A stretch of 19,831 bases of DNA from an uncultured Traorella sp. (GCA_945919165.1 CAMEIZ010000012.1:1-19831); one strand, 5' to 3'. Positions 1 through 6,314 are shown, numbered from the stretch's first letter. The notes: generated from the sequence alone by a model not told the origin. A program made the numbers and translations.

Positions 1-376
1 GTACTTTACATGAATTCCTATAATAAAACTGATTTTCACTTTCAATTATTGGCTCAATGACGTTAGGATCTATTGCTGCATATTTAATCAGACTCTGCCT
101 TAAAAGTTCTTCCTTCATTCTTTTCTGCATTGTATAATCGGCAATCATGCATGAACATGACTTACATTGTTTATACTCTTTACATTTTGGAACAAGACGA
201 TGCTTTGATTTTCGTATGACTCTTTCAAGTTTAGCTGTTGAATAAGTTTTATTTTTTTCTGTTATGCTGGCATCAACAAGTTCACCTTCCAGGCATTCTC
301 TAATAAACACGGGTTTTTTATCTGCATAACCGATTCCTTCACCATTGATACCACTTTTGACAATTTCAATTTTCAT
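1..376 (-). CDS. rlmD: 23S rRNA (uracil-5-)-methyltransferase, RlmD/RumA (TrmA) family, N-terminal part
   Basis: Only the first 125 codons are in the window; the gene runs off the left edge. I translated it directly from the ATG at 376. The N-terminus (KSGINGEGIGYADKKPVF) looks like a TRAM RNA-binding domain. A cysteine cluster C-x5-C-x2-C (CKEYKQCKSC, about residue 68) matches the cysteines that hold the 4Fe-4S cluster in RumA-type enzymes, and YYRNSCKV at the cut end matches the family's conserved YRN motif. The family uses SAM to make 5-methyluridine in 23S rRNA. The start codon overlaps the TGA of the upstream yihY gene (ATGA), so the two are probably translationally coupled; the GGGAGG ribosome binding site lies inside yihY. 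Whether it is RlmD, RlmC or the dual RlmCD type cannot be told from this fragment. Confidence 0.85.
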   Translation of the reverse strand, partial: MKIEIVKSGINGEGIGYADKKPVFIRECLEGELVDASITEKNKTYSTAKLERVIRKSKHRLVPKCKEYKQCKSCSCMIADYTMQKRMKEELLRQSLIKYAAIDPNVIEPIIESENQFYYRNSCKV

Positions 377-1203
377 TTTTTTCCTCCCATTTTACTGGTT
401 ATCTGATCTTCCAGTTTTTTTGAAAACTGGAAGTAGAAATTCTTCCTAATTGTATCATTTTTTTCAGAGATAAAACAGTTATTCAAGATATAACCAATAT
501 ATATAATATACGAAATAACCAAAACTGATAAAAACAGAATCATCAATGAAGCCAAAGGCCCATAGACAGTATCATAATTCATAAAATGATTCACAATCTG
601 AAAGAATAAAAGTCCTACACCATAAATAGCCGACATAGAAAACAAAGCTCCCGGTAAAGCATAATAACGGCCTCGAACCTTAAACGTACAAAGATAATAA
701 AAAATATAAAACCCTAAAAATAATAGCCCTATTGTTAATAAAGATATAAAAGGAACATGAAGTCTTTTTAAAAGAGTAACCAGTACAATAGAAAAAATCA
801 CATACAGATAAATCAAAACAAATTCAAAGATACTGTAAAGACGCAGCGACCATTTCGGATAGTTGATCTCTTCCTGACTGGCAGCAATCATTAAAAACGA
901 ATAAACGCTTTTTGAAGCCATATATAACGAAACACCCATGGAAATAAAAGAAGCAATACGAGTTGAAACATTTTTATTGAGTAAAAAATCAATAAACGGT
1001 TCGATTAGTTCTTTAGGAAGAAACTGTAAAGCATAAACTCGAATTAATTCGACATCAAAATGCAGCCATTCAAAAGAAACGACAAAAAGTGTAATAGCCG
1101 GAGCAATAGTCAATAACAGTGAAAATGAAAGTGAGTAAACAAATAAACTCCCTTCCAGTGACAGTATTTTTTGTATCATTTCATAGATTTTTTTCATAAT
1201 CAA
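373..1203 (-). CDS. YihY/BrkB family inner-membrane protein
   Basis: A 276-residue polytopic membrane protein with about six hydrophobic segments (roughly residues 18-42, 85-108, 127-145, 148-170, 180-205, 212-240). It has the family's general layout, with a basic N-terminus and short charged C-terminal tail. YihY/BrkB proteins were once annotated as ribonuclease BN, which is not supported; their function is unknown. Start choice: a TTG at 1203 lies 8 nt after AAGGA, a good spacing, while the in-frame ATG at 1197 is 14 nt away. I prefer the TTG, but the ATG is possible. The last codons (MGGKK) double as the ribosome binding site of the downstream methyltransferase, and the two genes overlap by 4 nt. 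A candidate promoter lies just upstream. Confidence 0.88.
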   Translation of the reverse strand: MIMKKIYEMIQKILSLEGSLFVYSLSFSLLLTIAPAITLFVVSFEWLHFDVELIRVYALQFLPKELIEPFIDFLLNKNVSTRIASFISMGVSLYMASKSVYSFLMIAASQEEINYPKWSLRLYSIFEFVLIYLYVIFSIVLVTLLKRLHVPFISLLTIGLLFLGFYIFYYLCTFKVRGRYYALPGALFSMSAIYGVGLLFFQIVNHFMNYDTVYGPLASLMILFLSVLVISYIIYIGYILNNCFISEKNDTIRKNFYFQFSKKLEDQITSKMGGKK

Positions 1204-1223
1204 CAGTTATTTCCTTCATTTCC

Positions 1224-1252
1224 ATTATTTTATACGATTTCATCCATTTCAA
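1224..1252 (-). promoter_or_regulatory. Candidate promoter for yihY-rlmD
   Basis: On the minus strand, TTGAAA (1247-1252) and AATAAT (1224-1229) are separated by 17 bp, resembling a sigma-A promoter. It sits in the 53-bp gap between the lipoprotein gene and yihY. The -10 box matches 5 of 6 positions. Confidence 0.5.
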
Positions 1253-1256
1253 CCAG

Positions 1257-1619
1257 TTATTTTTGATGAATTTCATTTTTTATTTTTTCTGTTAAAGAAG
1301 GATTCTCTTCACTTAAATAAATTACATATCCATCAATCATTTCAATATATCCTTTTTTTTCGTTTAAAACTTTTTTAGCATGTTCACTGGCATCTTTCAT
1401 GATGATGATTTCTTTTTGTTCATAAACTAATAAGGTTTTAAAGGCTGTCAGTTCCATAAAATCATTTTCATTAAAACCATTTTCATTCATGACTTCCATT
1501 TTTTCCTGAACAACATAAACAGCTTCTTCTTGAAAAATGATATTTTCTATTTTTTTCATAACATCTATTCTTTGACAGCTGCATAGCAGCAGAATCACAA
1601 ACAGGTATATTTTTTTCAT
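1257..1619 (-). CDS. Small putative lipoprotein of unknown function
   Basis: A 120-residue protein that begins with a lysine-led hydrophobic signal (MKKIYLFVILLL) followed by a lipobox-like LCSC, so residue C15 is the likely lipidated cysteine and the protein should be anchored outside the cytoplasmic membrane. The mature part is charged and glutamate/lysine rich. The C-terminal half (a hydrophobic strand EIIIM, then a helix, then GYVIYLSEENP) loosely recalls the DUF4358 type of small Firmicutes lipoproteins, but I am not sure. No good ribosome binding site stands next to the ATG: the only AAGGA is about 17 nt upstream, in the loop of the hairpin that follows the preceding gene. It is downstream of the pyrophosphatase-like gene, and probably reached only by read-through. 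Confidence 0.75.
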   Translation of the reverse strand: MKKIYLFVILLLCSCQRIDVMKKIENIIFQEEAVYVVQEKMEVMNENGFNENDFMELTAFKTLLVYEQKEIIIMKDASEHAKKVLNEKKGYIEMIDGYVIYLSEENPSLTEKIKNEIHQK

Positions 1620-1622
1620 ATT

Positions 1623-1648
1623 AAAAAAGAAGTAAATCCTTACTTCTT
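1623..1648 (-). terminator. AT-rich hairpin terminator after the pyrophosphatase-like gene
   Basis: A perfect 9-bp inverted repeat (1627-1635 with 1640-1648, 4-nt loop) directly overlaps the stop codon region and is followed on the minus strand by a short T-run. The stem is AT-rich, so termination is probably partial, which would let some transcript reach the lipoprotein gene. Confidence 0.6.
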
Positions 1649-2036
1649 AATCTACATTTGCCCATTCGGGCATTTCATCACCGCGTTTTAAATAAACCGC
1701 TTTCTGAAATTCTGTCTGGTTGAGAAAAGACAGGATTTCTAAAGTTTCTTCATCGGTGCATCCAATTAATAGTTTTGCTTCACAATCTTTTTTCAGAATA
1801 TCAGCCGTTACAATAATGGCTGAAACTTTGGTTGATTTGATACTGCCTTTAAAGACATCAATAGGTGCCTGATCACTGCCTGTTGTATCTTTTAAATAAC
1901 CATAGTCTACCGGATAAACCAGGTTTGAATATTTATAATGGCAAGTGTTCTTTGGTCGGTCAATAACCAACTGACTGGAAAGATAGAGTGTGTCTAGTTT
2001 TTGCCAGAAAAAAGCATTATTTTCATATGTGTTCAT
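1647..2036 (-). CDS. Short inorganic pyrophosphatase-like protein
   Basis: A 129-residue protein resembling the small pyrophosphatase-annotated family of Clostridia and relatives. Visible marks are VIDRPKN, then YPVDYGYL (family I pyrophosphatases carry a YPxxYG-type motif), then DQAPIDVFKG where classical enzymes have DGDPxDV. The first and last aspartates of that metal-binding motif are kept but the middle one is alanine. At 129 residues it is far shorter than the roughly 175 of a bacterial family I enzyme and lacks the C-terminal part. Hydrolysis of pyrophosphate is therefore plausible by family but not assured. Two ATGs are adjacent; the second (2036) is 5 nt from AGGAGG, the first only 2 nt, so I chose the second. 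It starts about 10 nt after the FMN enzyme gene, clearly in one operon. Confidence 0.8.
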   Translation of the reverse strand: MNTYENNAFFWQKLDTLYLSSQLVIDRPKNTCHYKYSNLVYPVDYGYLKDTTGSDQAPIDVFKGSIKSTKVSAIIVTADILKKDCEAKLLIGCTDEETLEILSFLNQTEFQKAVYLKRGDEMPEWANVD

Positions 2037-2045
2037 CATAACCTC

Positions 2046-3050
2046 CTAGAATTGCACTGTAACACAATTTCTTTTTATATCTGATAATTTGCGACAGCCG
2101 CACATCATCATCGTATCCTTTAATTCGTCCTGAAGCTGATTTAAATACTTTCTGACGCCCTCTTGTCCATCGCCAATGGCTGCAATAGAGAAAGGCCGTC
2201 CAATCAATACGCCATCTGCCCCTAACGCCAAAGCCTTAAATACATCGCTTCCACTTCGAAATCCTCCGTCAACAAAGATTTTCATACGTCCGTCAACAGC
2301 CCTAACAATTTCTTCTAAAACTTCAATCGTTGATAAACCATCCTGAAGAACTCTCCCTCCATGATTGCTGACAACAATCCCGGCTGCACCGGCATGAAGT
2401 GCACTCAGTGCGGCATCTTTCGTCATGATACCTTTAAAAATAACCGGAATTTTCGCATAATCAACTATCTCTTTTAAATGTTCTTCATTTTTGAATTCAA
2501 CAGCAGGTGTGCCTTTTTTTAATGAAATCAAACCAGCTGCATCAATATCACTACAGCATACGCTGCAATTGCTTGTTTTAACCATGTCAATCCGTCGTTT
2601 CATTTCATCACTTTGCCATGGTTTAATGGTTGGTACAATCCATCCATCACTGACTGCTTGAAGTGGTTCCATTAAAACATCCAAATTCGCTCCATCACCG
2701 CTAAAAACTATCGAATCTTTGCCACAGCCATCAACAAGAGCCTTTGTATACTCCAACTCACTCATTTTCGCACCATAATTCGCTTCAATATTACCAATTG
2801 GTGCTACATAAACCGGCAGTGAAACACGAGTGCCAAAAAAATCAGCACTACAGTCTACAGGAGTATTATCCGCTACTACATTCATATTCAAAAGTACTTT
2901 TTTCAACATACTAACATTTCTGATAAATGTTGAACCATTTCCTTTTCCGCCGCATCCTGGAGTTTCACCTGCACAAACAACACCATTACATTCTTTGCAG
3001 GCTCTACATTTTGTCATTTTATTTCTTGCTTTATCTTTAATTTCTTTCAT
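2046..3050 (-). CDS. FMN-dependent alpha-hydroxy-acid oxidizing protein (lactate oxidase/dehydrogenase-like)
   Basis: A 334-residue TIM-barrel flavoprotein. Near the C-terminus SNHGGR carries the catalytic histidine and the arginine of the alpha-hydroxy-acid oxidase family; it is preceded by IPVIFKGIMTKDAALSA (FMN-binding lysine strand) and followed by IFVDGGFRSGSDVFKALALG and IGRPF (phosphate binding). The family oxidises 2-hydroxy acids such as lactate; the substrate here is unknown. Unusual features are a cysteine-rich N-terminus (CRACKECNGVVCAG, then GCGGKG) and a CGC near the C-terminus. The related Clostridial proteins I recall also have N-terminal cysteines. The start at 3050 follows AAGGTGG; a longer reading to 3095 would be translated through the -10 and -35 boxes of its own promoter, so it is rejected. 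It is first in an operon with the pyrophosphatase-like gene. Confidence 0.87.
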   Translation of the reverse strand: MKEIKDKARNKMTKCRACKECNGVVCAGETPGCGGKGNGSTFIRNVSMLKKVLLNMNVVADNTPVDCSADFFGTRVSLPVYVAPIGNIEANYGAKMSELEYTKALVDGCGKDSIVFSGDGANLDVLMEPLQAVSDGWIVPTIKPWQSDEMKRRIDMVKTSNCSVCCSDIDAAGLISLKKGTPAVEFKNEEHLKEIVDYAKIPVIFKGIMTKDAALSALHAGAAGIVVSNHGGRVLQDGLSTIEVLEEIVRAVDGRMKIFVDGGFRSGSDVFKALALGADGVLIGRPFSIAAIGDGQEGVRKYLNQLQDELKDTMMMCGCRKLSDIKRNCVTVQF

Positions 3051-3066
3051 TTTCCACCTTGTTCTT

Positions 3067-3095
3067 ATTATAATATAATTGTAAATATCTTTCAA
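3067..3095 (-). promoter_or_regulatory. Strong sigma-A type promoter
   Basis: On the minus strand TTGAAA (3090-3095), a 17-bp spacer and a perfect TATAAT (3067-3072), located 17 bp upstream of the start codon of the FMN enzyme gene. It decides the start of that gene. Confidence 0.8.
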
Positions 3096-3112
3096 GAATT
3101 TTCATATCTTTC

Positions 3113-3136
3113 AAAAAGAAAAGGAGTTTTCACTCC
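3113..3136 (-). terminator. Intrinsic terminator after the thioredoxin lipoprotein gene
   Basis: GGAGT-GAAA-ACTCC (3123-3136) is a 5-bp stem with a GNRA-type tetraloop, followed on the minus strand by TTTTCTTTTT. It lies 5 bp after the stop codon. Flanking A and T runs could extend the stem past one bulged base. Confidence 0.75.
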
Positions 3137-3141
3137 GTTTT

Positions 3142-3618
3142 TCATTTCACTTCATCAAGTCGATATTTTACAATCAACGCATCAAAATCTTTTTCAGTAG
3201 GAACTCCCACATAAATGTCCTTTAATTCGCCATCTTCAACGAAATAGAAAGTAGGAGTCAAAACATCTGTCACTTCAAATCCTTCCGGTGTCTGATCTTC
3301 AGGATTTGGATGCTGTTTGACAAATGCGGTTGCCCTCTCAAGGTCTTCCTGAGTAACCGTTAAAACAATTTCATAATAGTCAAAACCATGATCAACGATA
3401 TACTCTGAAAGAATTTCTTCTTTGAAATAAAGACAGTTTTGGCAGCTTTCCTGAGTAAAAGCAAACATAAATGTTTCTTTATTTTCCATTTTTTCATACA
3501 TTTCATCAAATGTAATTTGGTTCAATGTTCCCATTTCAGTTGATCTTTCATATTTCACTGACGGTGAACATCCCATCAGCATCAAAGCTGTCAACATTCC
3601 AACAAAAAATTTTTTCAT
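3142..3618 (-). CDS. Lipoprotein with thioredoxin-like fold (CxxC)
   Basis: A 158-residue exported protein. The N-terminus (MKKFFVGMLTALMLMGC) is a lipoprotein signal with lipobox LMGC, lipidated at C17. A thioredoxin-like domain follows: a strand (MFAFTQ), then CQNC at residues 59-62 as the redox-active CxxC at the start of a helix, and later TPTFYFVEDG, where the proline is expected to be the cis-proline by the active site. It probably acts as a membrane-tethered thiol-disulfide protein outside the cell, similar to the bacteriocin-accessory/thioredoxin group; no bacteriocin genes are nearby. Start at 3618 follows GGAGG with 5-nt spacing; an in-frame upstream ATG at 3633 has no such site. 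It has its own extended -10 promoter and terminator, so it appears monocistronic. Confidence 0.85.
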   Translation of the reverse strand: MKKFFVGMLTALMLMGCSPSVKYERSTEMGTLNQITFDEMYEKMENKETFMFAFTQESCQNCLYFKEEILSEYIVDHGFDYYEIVLTVTQEDLERATAFVKQHPNPEDQTPEGFEVTDVLTPTFYFVEDGELKDIYVGVPTEKDFDALIVKYRLDEVK

Positions 3619-3639
3619 AAGTACCTCCAACATTTTTTG

Positions 3640-3648
3640 ATTATACCA
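3640..3648 (-). promoter_or_regulatory. Extended -10 promoter for the thioredoxin lipoprotein gene
   Basis: TGGTATAAT on the minus strand is a perfect TATAAT with the TGn extension. It lies 22 bp before the start codon. The -35 region (TTTTCT) is weak, as is common with extended -10 promoters. Confidence 0.6.
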
Positions 3649-3675
3649 TAAACTTAATAAAAAGAAAATGATGGA

Positions 3676-4128
3676 TTATTCATCATCTTCTTCTATTTTT
3701 TGGTGTTTCACATATTTCGACAAATTTTTGGATACCTTTTTATGATCCAGACATTTAATTTCAATCACTTTTTGATTTTTCAGTCTTAATAAAAATAAAT
3801 CTGTATCGAAAAATCTACGTTTAAATTCATAATCATCAATTTCATCATAATAGATTAAATAACAATCCTCATGTGAATCATCAATATAATAAATCATGAA
3901 TCGATCACAAAACTCTATCGCTGCCTTGTTTTTTGAAAAAATCAGAATATAGAGAGACATACAGAGCAGAAGGATACCAATTAAAAAATAACTTTTCTGA
4001 AGAATCATTCCTACACTGACACCTGCTAACAAAATCAGTGTAAAGGTTGATTTTGTTCCAACTGTATCTTTTACTTCATATCCTGTCGGAAGATTACGAC
4101 ATTTAAAACGATTGCTTTTTATTTTCAT
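3676..4128 (-). CDS. Unknown membrane protein with two transmembrane helices and a C-terminal PH-like domain
   Basis: A 150-residue protein. A basic N-terminal stretch is followed by a two-helix hairpin (about residues 28-65, with STFTLILLAGVSVGMIL and LIGILLLCMSLYILIF). A cytosolic-type domain of alternating strands (FMIYYID, CYLIYYDEIDDYEF, LFLLRLKN, KVIEIKCL) resembles a bacterial PH-like (YdbS/DUF304-type) fold. The acidic tail ends EEDDE. No enzyme motif is seen. The start at 4128 is 6 nt after GAGG; the longer reading beginning with TTG at 4140 would start inside the ribosome binding site. It has its own promoter and is flanked by single-gene units, so its context gives no function. Confidence 0.75.
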   Translation of the reverse strand: MKIKSNRFKCRNLPTGYEVKDTVGTKSTFTLILLAGVSVGMILQKSYFLIGILLLCMSLYILIFSKNKAAIEFCDRFMIYYIDDSHEDCYLIYYDEIDDYEFKRRFFDTDLFLLRLKNQKVIEIKCLDHKKVSKNLSKYVKHQKIEEDDE

Positions 4129-4144
4129 TTGAAACCTCAATACT

Positions 4145-4172
4145 ATTATACTTCAAAACCTGATTATTTCAA
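4145..4172 (-). promoter_or_regulatory. Sigma-A type promoter
   Basis: Minus-strand TTGAAA (4167-4172), 16-bp spacer, perfect TATAAT (4145-4150), 17 bp before the start of the PH-like membrane protein gene. Confidence 0.7.
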
Positions 4173-4211
4173 TATATTCACAAAATTCCACATAATTGTA
4201 GGAAGTATTCT

Positions 4212-5069
4212 TTATTCAATAGGTGCCTGATAAAATCTGCCTTCCAAAGTATCCGTTTTAATAACATTGACAAAGGCATGTTCATCAATATTATGCACCA
4301 ATTTCATAACAGATTTAAGTTGTTCAGTTGAAACGACTGTATACAGCATACTCATATTTTCGTGAAGATAACAGCCCATTCCTTCAAAACGAGTTACTCC
4401 ATGATGAGTGTAAACTAAAAGCTGTTGCTGCATTTCATCAGCTTTTGTTGTCATAATGTTTAACGTGACTTTTTGATATCGGACATGAAGTGTATTCACA
4501 ACCTGAGTGGATACGAATTGGAAGATTATAGAATATAATGCAGCGTCCCAGCCAAACAGAGCACCAGCTATAACCAGCATGACGACATTAAATCCTAAGA
4601 CATAATTCCAGCTGGATACATTAAACTTTTGGGAGATAAACATGGCTAGAAAATCAGTTCCTCCTGTACTTGCTCCCCCTTTTAGTGTTAGAGAGATTGA
4701 GGTACCATTCAGTAATCCGCCAAACACCGTAATCAGCAATGGATCCAAAGTAAGTGTCTGCTGCGGTATTATATCAACCAGAGCACCCGTTAGGGCTATT
4801 ACAATGCATGATAGAGTTGTAAATTTCTTTCCTATCATCTTGAATCCAATAAATACCGGAAACAAGTTTAACGTATAATTCAATAAAGAATATGGAACAT
4901 CAATATTGGCAAATTCCAATAAGGTTCGCTGAATAAGTACAGTTAATCCTGAAAATCCTCCCGGAAACAAATTCCCCTGACGAACTAAAATTTTAATATT
5001 GGCAGCCATAATAAAGCTTCCTAATAAAATTAAAAATGCATTCTTGATGGTATTTGACTTCTTTTCCAT
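4212..5069 (-). CDS. YitT family membrane protein (DUF161 plus DUF2179)
   Basis: A 285-residue protein with the YitT family layout. About five membrane segments fill residues 10-200; the typical first-helix region LLGSFIMAANIKILVRQGNL leads into PGGFSGL, and a second glycine-rich loop reads GGASTGGTDFLA. A cytosolic C-terminal domain of about 85 residues (from VTLNIMTTKADEM to the end) is the DUF2179 regulatory-like domain, with HHGVTRFEGMGCY. The family is common in Firmicutes; substrates are not firmly known. The ATG at 5069 follows AGGAGA by 7 nt. It starts 15 nt after the comK-like gene and is probably the last gene of the unit with the 48-residue peptide, ridA and comK. No clear terminator is visible behind it. 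Confidence 0.9.
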   Translation of the reverse strand: MEKKSNTIKNAFLILLGSFIMAANIKILVRQGNLFPGGFSGLTVLIQRTLLEFANIDVPYSLLNYTLNLFPVFIGFKMIGKKFTTLSCIVIALTGALVDIIPQQTLTLDPLLITVFGGLLNGTSISLTLKGGASTGGTDFLAMFISQKFNVSSWNYVLGFNVVMLVIAGALFGWDAALYSIIFQFVSTQVVNTLHVRYQKVTLNIMTTKADEMQQQLLVYTHHGVTRFEGMGCYLHENMSMLYTVVSTEQLKSVMKLVHNIDEHAFVNVIKTDTLEGRFYQAPIE

Positions 5070-5084
5070 ATTTATCTCCTACTG

Positions 5085-5567
5085 TTAATGAATTAAATAA
5101 TGAATACTGATTCTTTCATTGACATAATTGTCATGTATTTCCTTACATCGTTTCATCTGTTTTTTGATGACTCGAATATCAAATGGTAATTCAATACTAT
5201 ATGTTTCTATTTTTGCAGGATCAAACAGCCGCCGATCCATGAAATCAAGAATTGTTTCTTTCCCATGTCGTTTCATTTTTTCCACACAGTAATAATTGAC
5301 CCAGCAGCATTGCGGATCTTTTGCACTGAGCGTAGGAAAAAAAAGATAACGGTTTTCTTCCATGAATATCGGTACTTTTTGAGTAAAGCCAAATTTCTTT
5401 GAAATCTGTTTCACATTTCCTTCAAATGTTTTATTGTAAAAGAAAAGCATTTTCTCAATCACAGCAAAAGCCTTTCTTTCGGTCATGACTTTTCTCATTT
5501 CATTATCCGCCCAATAATAAATTTCACATCCCCAAAAATGACCCACAATCAAAACAATTTTTTCCAT
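5085..5567 (-). CDS. ComK-like competence transcription factor family protein
   Basis: A 160-residue protein. The central part (KKFGFTQKVPIFMEE, then FFPTLS at 77-81 and DPQCCW at 84-89) matches the ComK signature known from Bacillus subtilis, where the same region reads FLFPTLSSTRPQCGW; the spacing between the blocks is the same. ComK is the DNA-binding activator of late competence genes in Bacilli. This protein is about 30 residues shorter than the B. subtilis one (192), mostly because the N-terminus begins later, and its C-terminal third differs. The region that in B. subtilis binds MecA for degradation is not recognisable. It lies between ridA and yitT, spaced 35 and 15 bp. No com DNA-uptake genes are in the window. 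Family membership is fairly sure; a competence role is inference. Confidence 0.82.
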   Translation of the reverse strand: MEKIVLIVGHFWGCEIYYWADNEMRKVMTERKAFAVIEKMLFFYNKTFEGNVKQISKKFGFTQKVPIFMEENRYLFFPTLSAKDPQCCWVNYYCVEKMKRHGKETILDFMDRRLFDPAKIETYSIELPFDIRVIKKQMKRCKEIHDNYVNERISIHYLIH

Positions 5568-5602
5568 AACCCTCCATTCCGCCCTAACGGCAAAAAAAAG
5601 AA

Positions 5603-6046
5603 TTATTTACATCCCTGGCATTCCTTTTGACATCCCGAACAGGATTTCTGTGCCATCTGTGCTTCATAAACAAGTGTATCAATAACAAAAGCTTCAATTT
5701 CTACTTTCGCATTTTTTGGTAATGCAGCTACCTGAACACAGCTTCTTGCAGGATATGGTTCACTGAAATACTCAGCATAAACCTGATTCATTTTGTCAAA
5801 ATCATGAATATCTGTGAGATAAATTGTTGTCTTAACGACATGACGAAGCTCTAAATTCTGACTTGCAAGCACATCTTTCATGTTTTCAAGACAGGTGCGT
5901 GTTTGTTGTTCAATCGTATCATCCATTTTGCCATCATCATGTAAAGGAAGCTGTCCTGATACATAAACAAAATCACCGAGTTTGACTGCAGGTGAATAAG
6001 GACCGCTTACTGATCCATTTTGAGGTTGAATTGCTTTAATAAACAT
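5603..6046 (-). CDS. ridA: RidA family (YjgF/YER057c/UK114) protein with cysteine-rich C-terminal tail
   Basis: A 147-residue protein whose first ~130 residues match RidA: GPYSPAVKLGDFVYVSGQLP near the start, YAEYFSEPYPARSCVQVAALP with the arginine that binds the imine/carboxylate substrate, and KVEIEAFVI at the end of the fold. RidA proteins hydrolyse reactive enamine/imine intermediates, such as those released from threonine by PLP enzymes. The usual length is 125-130 residues; here a tail CSGCQKECQGCK (C-x2-C-x3-C-x2-C) is added, which looks like a metal- or redox-active patch. The ATG is 7 nt from AAGGAG. It follows the 48-residue membrane peptide gene by 12 nt and precedes the comK-like gene. 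Confidence 0.92.
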   Translation of the reverse strand: MFIKAIQPQNGSVSGPYSPAVKLGDFVYVSGQLPLHDDGKMDDTIEQQTRTCLENMKDVLASQNLELRHVVKTTIYLTDIHDFDKMNQVYAEYFSEPYPARSCVQVAALPKNAKVEIEAFVIDTLVYEAQMAQKSCSGCQKECQGCK

Positions 6047-6058
6047 TTTTTTCTCCTT

Positions 6059-6205
6059 TTACCACTCAGGGTAATATTTACCACTTTCTTCTTTTTTATG
6101 CACAATGCGTTTTGAAAAGAGTTTTCTTAAGAAAATGATCAAAACTGTCAAAGGCATTGAAATTAAAATCACTACTGATAAGAAATCGCTTATGTTTTCA
6201 CTCAT
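6059..6205 (-). CDS. 48-residue single-pass membrane peptide
   Basis: A small gene I translated by hand. It starts MSENISDFLSVVILISMPLT and continues VLIIFLRKLFSKRIV, then a charged tail ending KYYPEW. One hydrophobic segment (about residues 8-26) is followed by a basic stretch (RK, KR, HKK), so the C-terminus should face the cytoplasm. Support for it being real: AGAGG lies 7 nt before the ATG, a good promoter (TATAAT) lies upstream, and its stop is 12 nt before the ridA start, with ridA's ribosome binding site between. I do not recognise a family. Confidence 0.7.
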   Translation of the reverse strand: MSENISDFLSVVILISMPLTVLIIFLRKLFSKRIVHKKEESGKYYPEW

Positions 6206-6226
6206 ATAATTACCTCTACTTTTAGT

Positions 6227-6255
6227 ATTATACACAAACTTGCTTCATATTTCCA
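6227..6255 (-). promoter_or_regulatory. Promoter for the peptide-ridA-comK-yitT unit
   Basis: Minus-strand TGGAAA (6250-6255), 17-bp spacer, perfect TATAAT (6227-6232), 22 bp before the start of the 48-residue peptide gene. No other convincing promoter is seen before ridA, comK or yitT. Confidence 0.6.
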
Positions 6256-6314
6256 TATTTTGAAGTGCATATTTGTGCTGACTCATCGAACAATAGTATC
6301 AGGAGGTAATTCTG

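Noticed and set aside
4642..4878. Plus-strand open frame of 78 codons within yitT, and similar frames inside pyk, rdgB, coaE and polA
   Set aside because: They lie antisense or out of frame inside well-recognised genes, with no ribosome binding site and no protein family resemblance.
5572..5592. GCC/GGC inverted repeat with an A-run between ridA and comK as a plus-strand terminator
   Set aside because: The stem is only 3 bp, and on the minus strand the T-run lies before the hairpin, not after it.
6260..6299. Possible plus-strand promoter for the DUF3892 gene (TTGTGC ... TAGTAT)
   Set aside because: Spacing of 15 bp and weak matches in both boxes; not distinguishable from chance.
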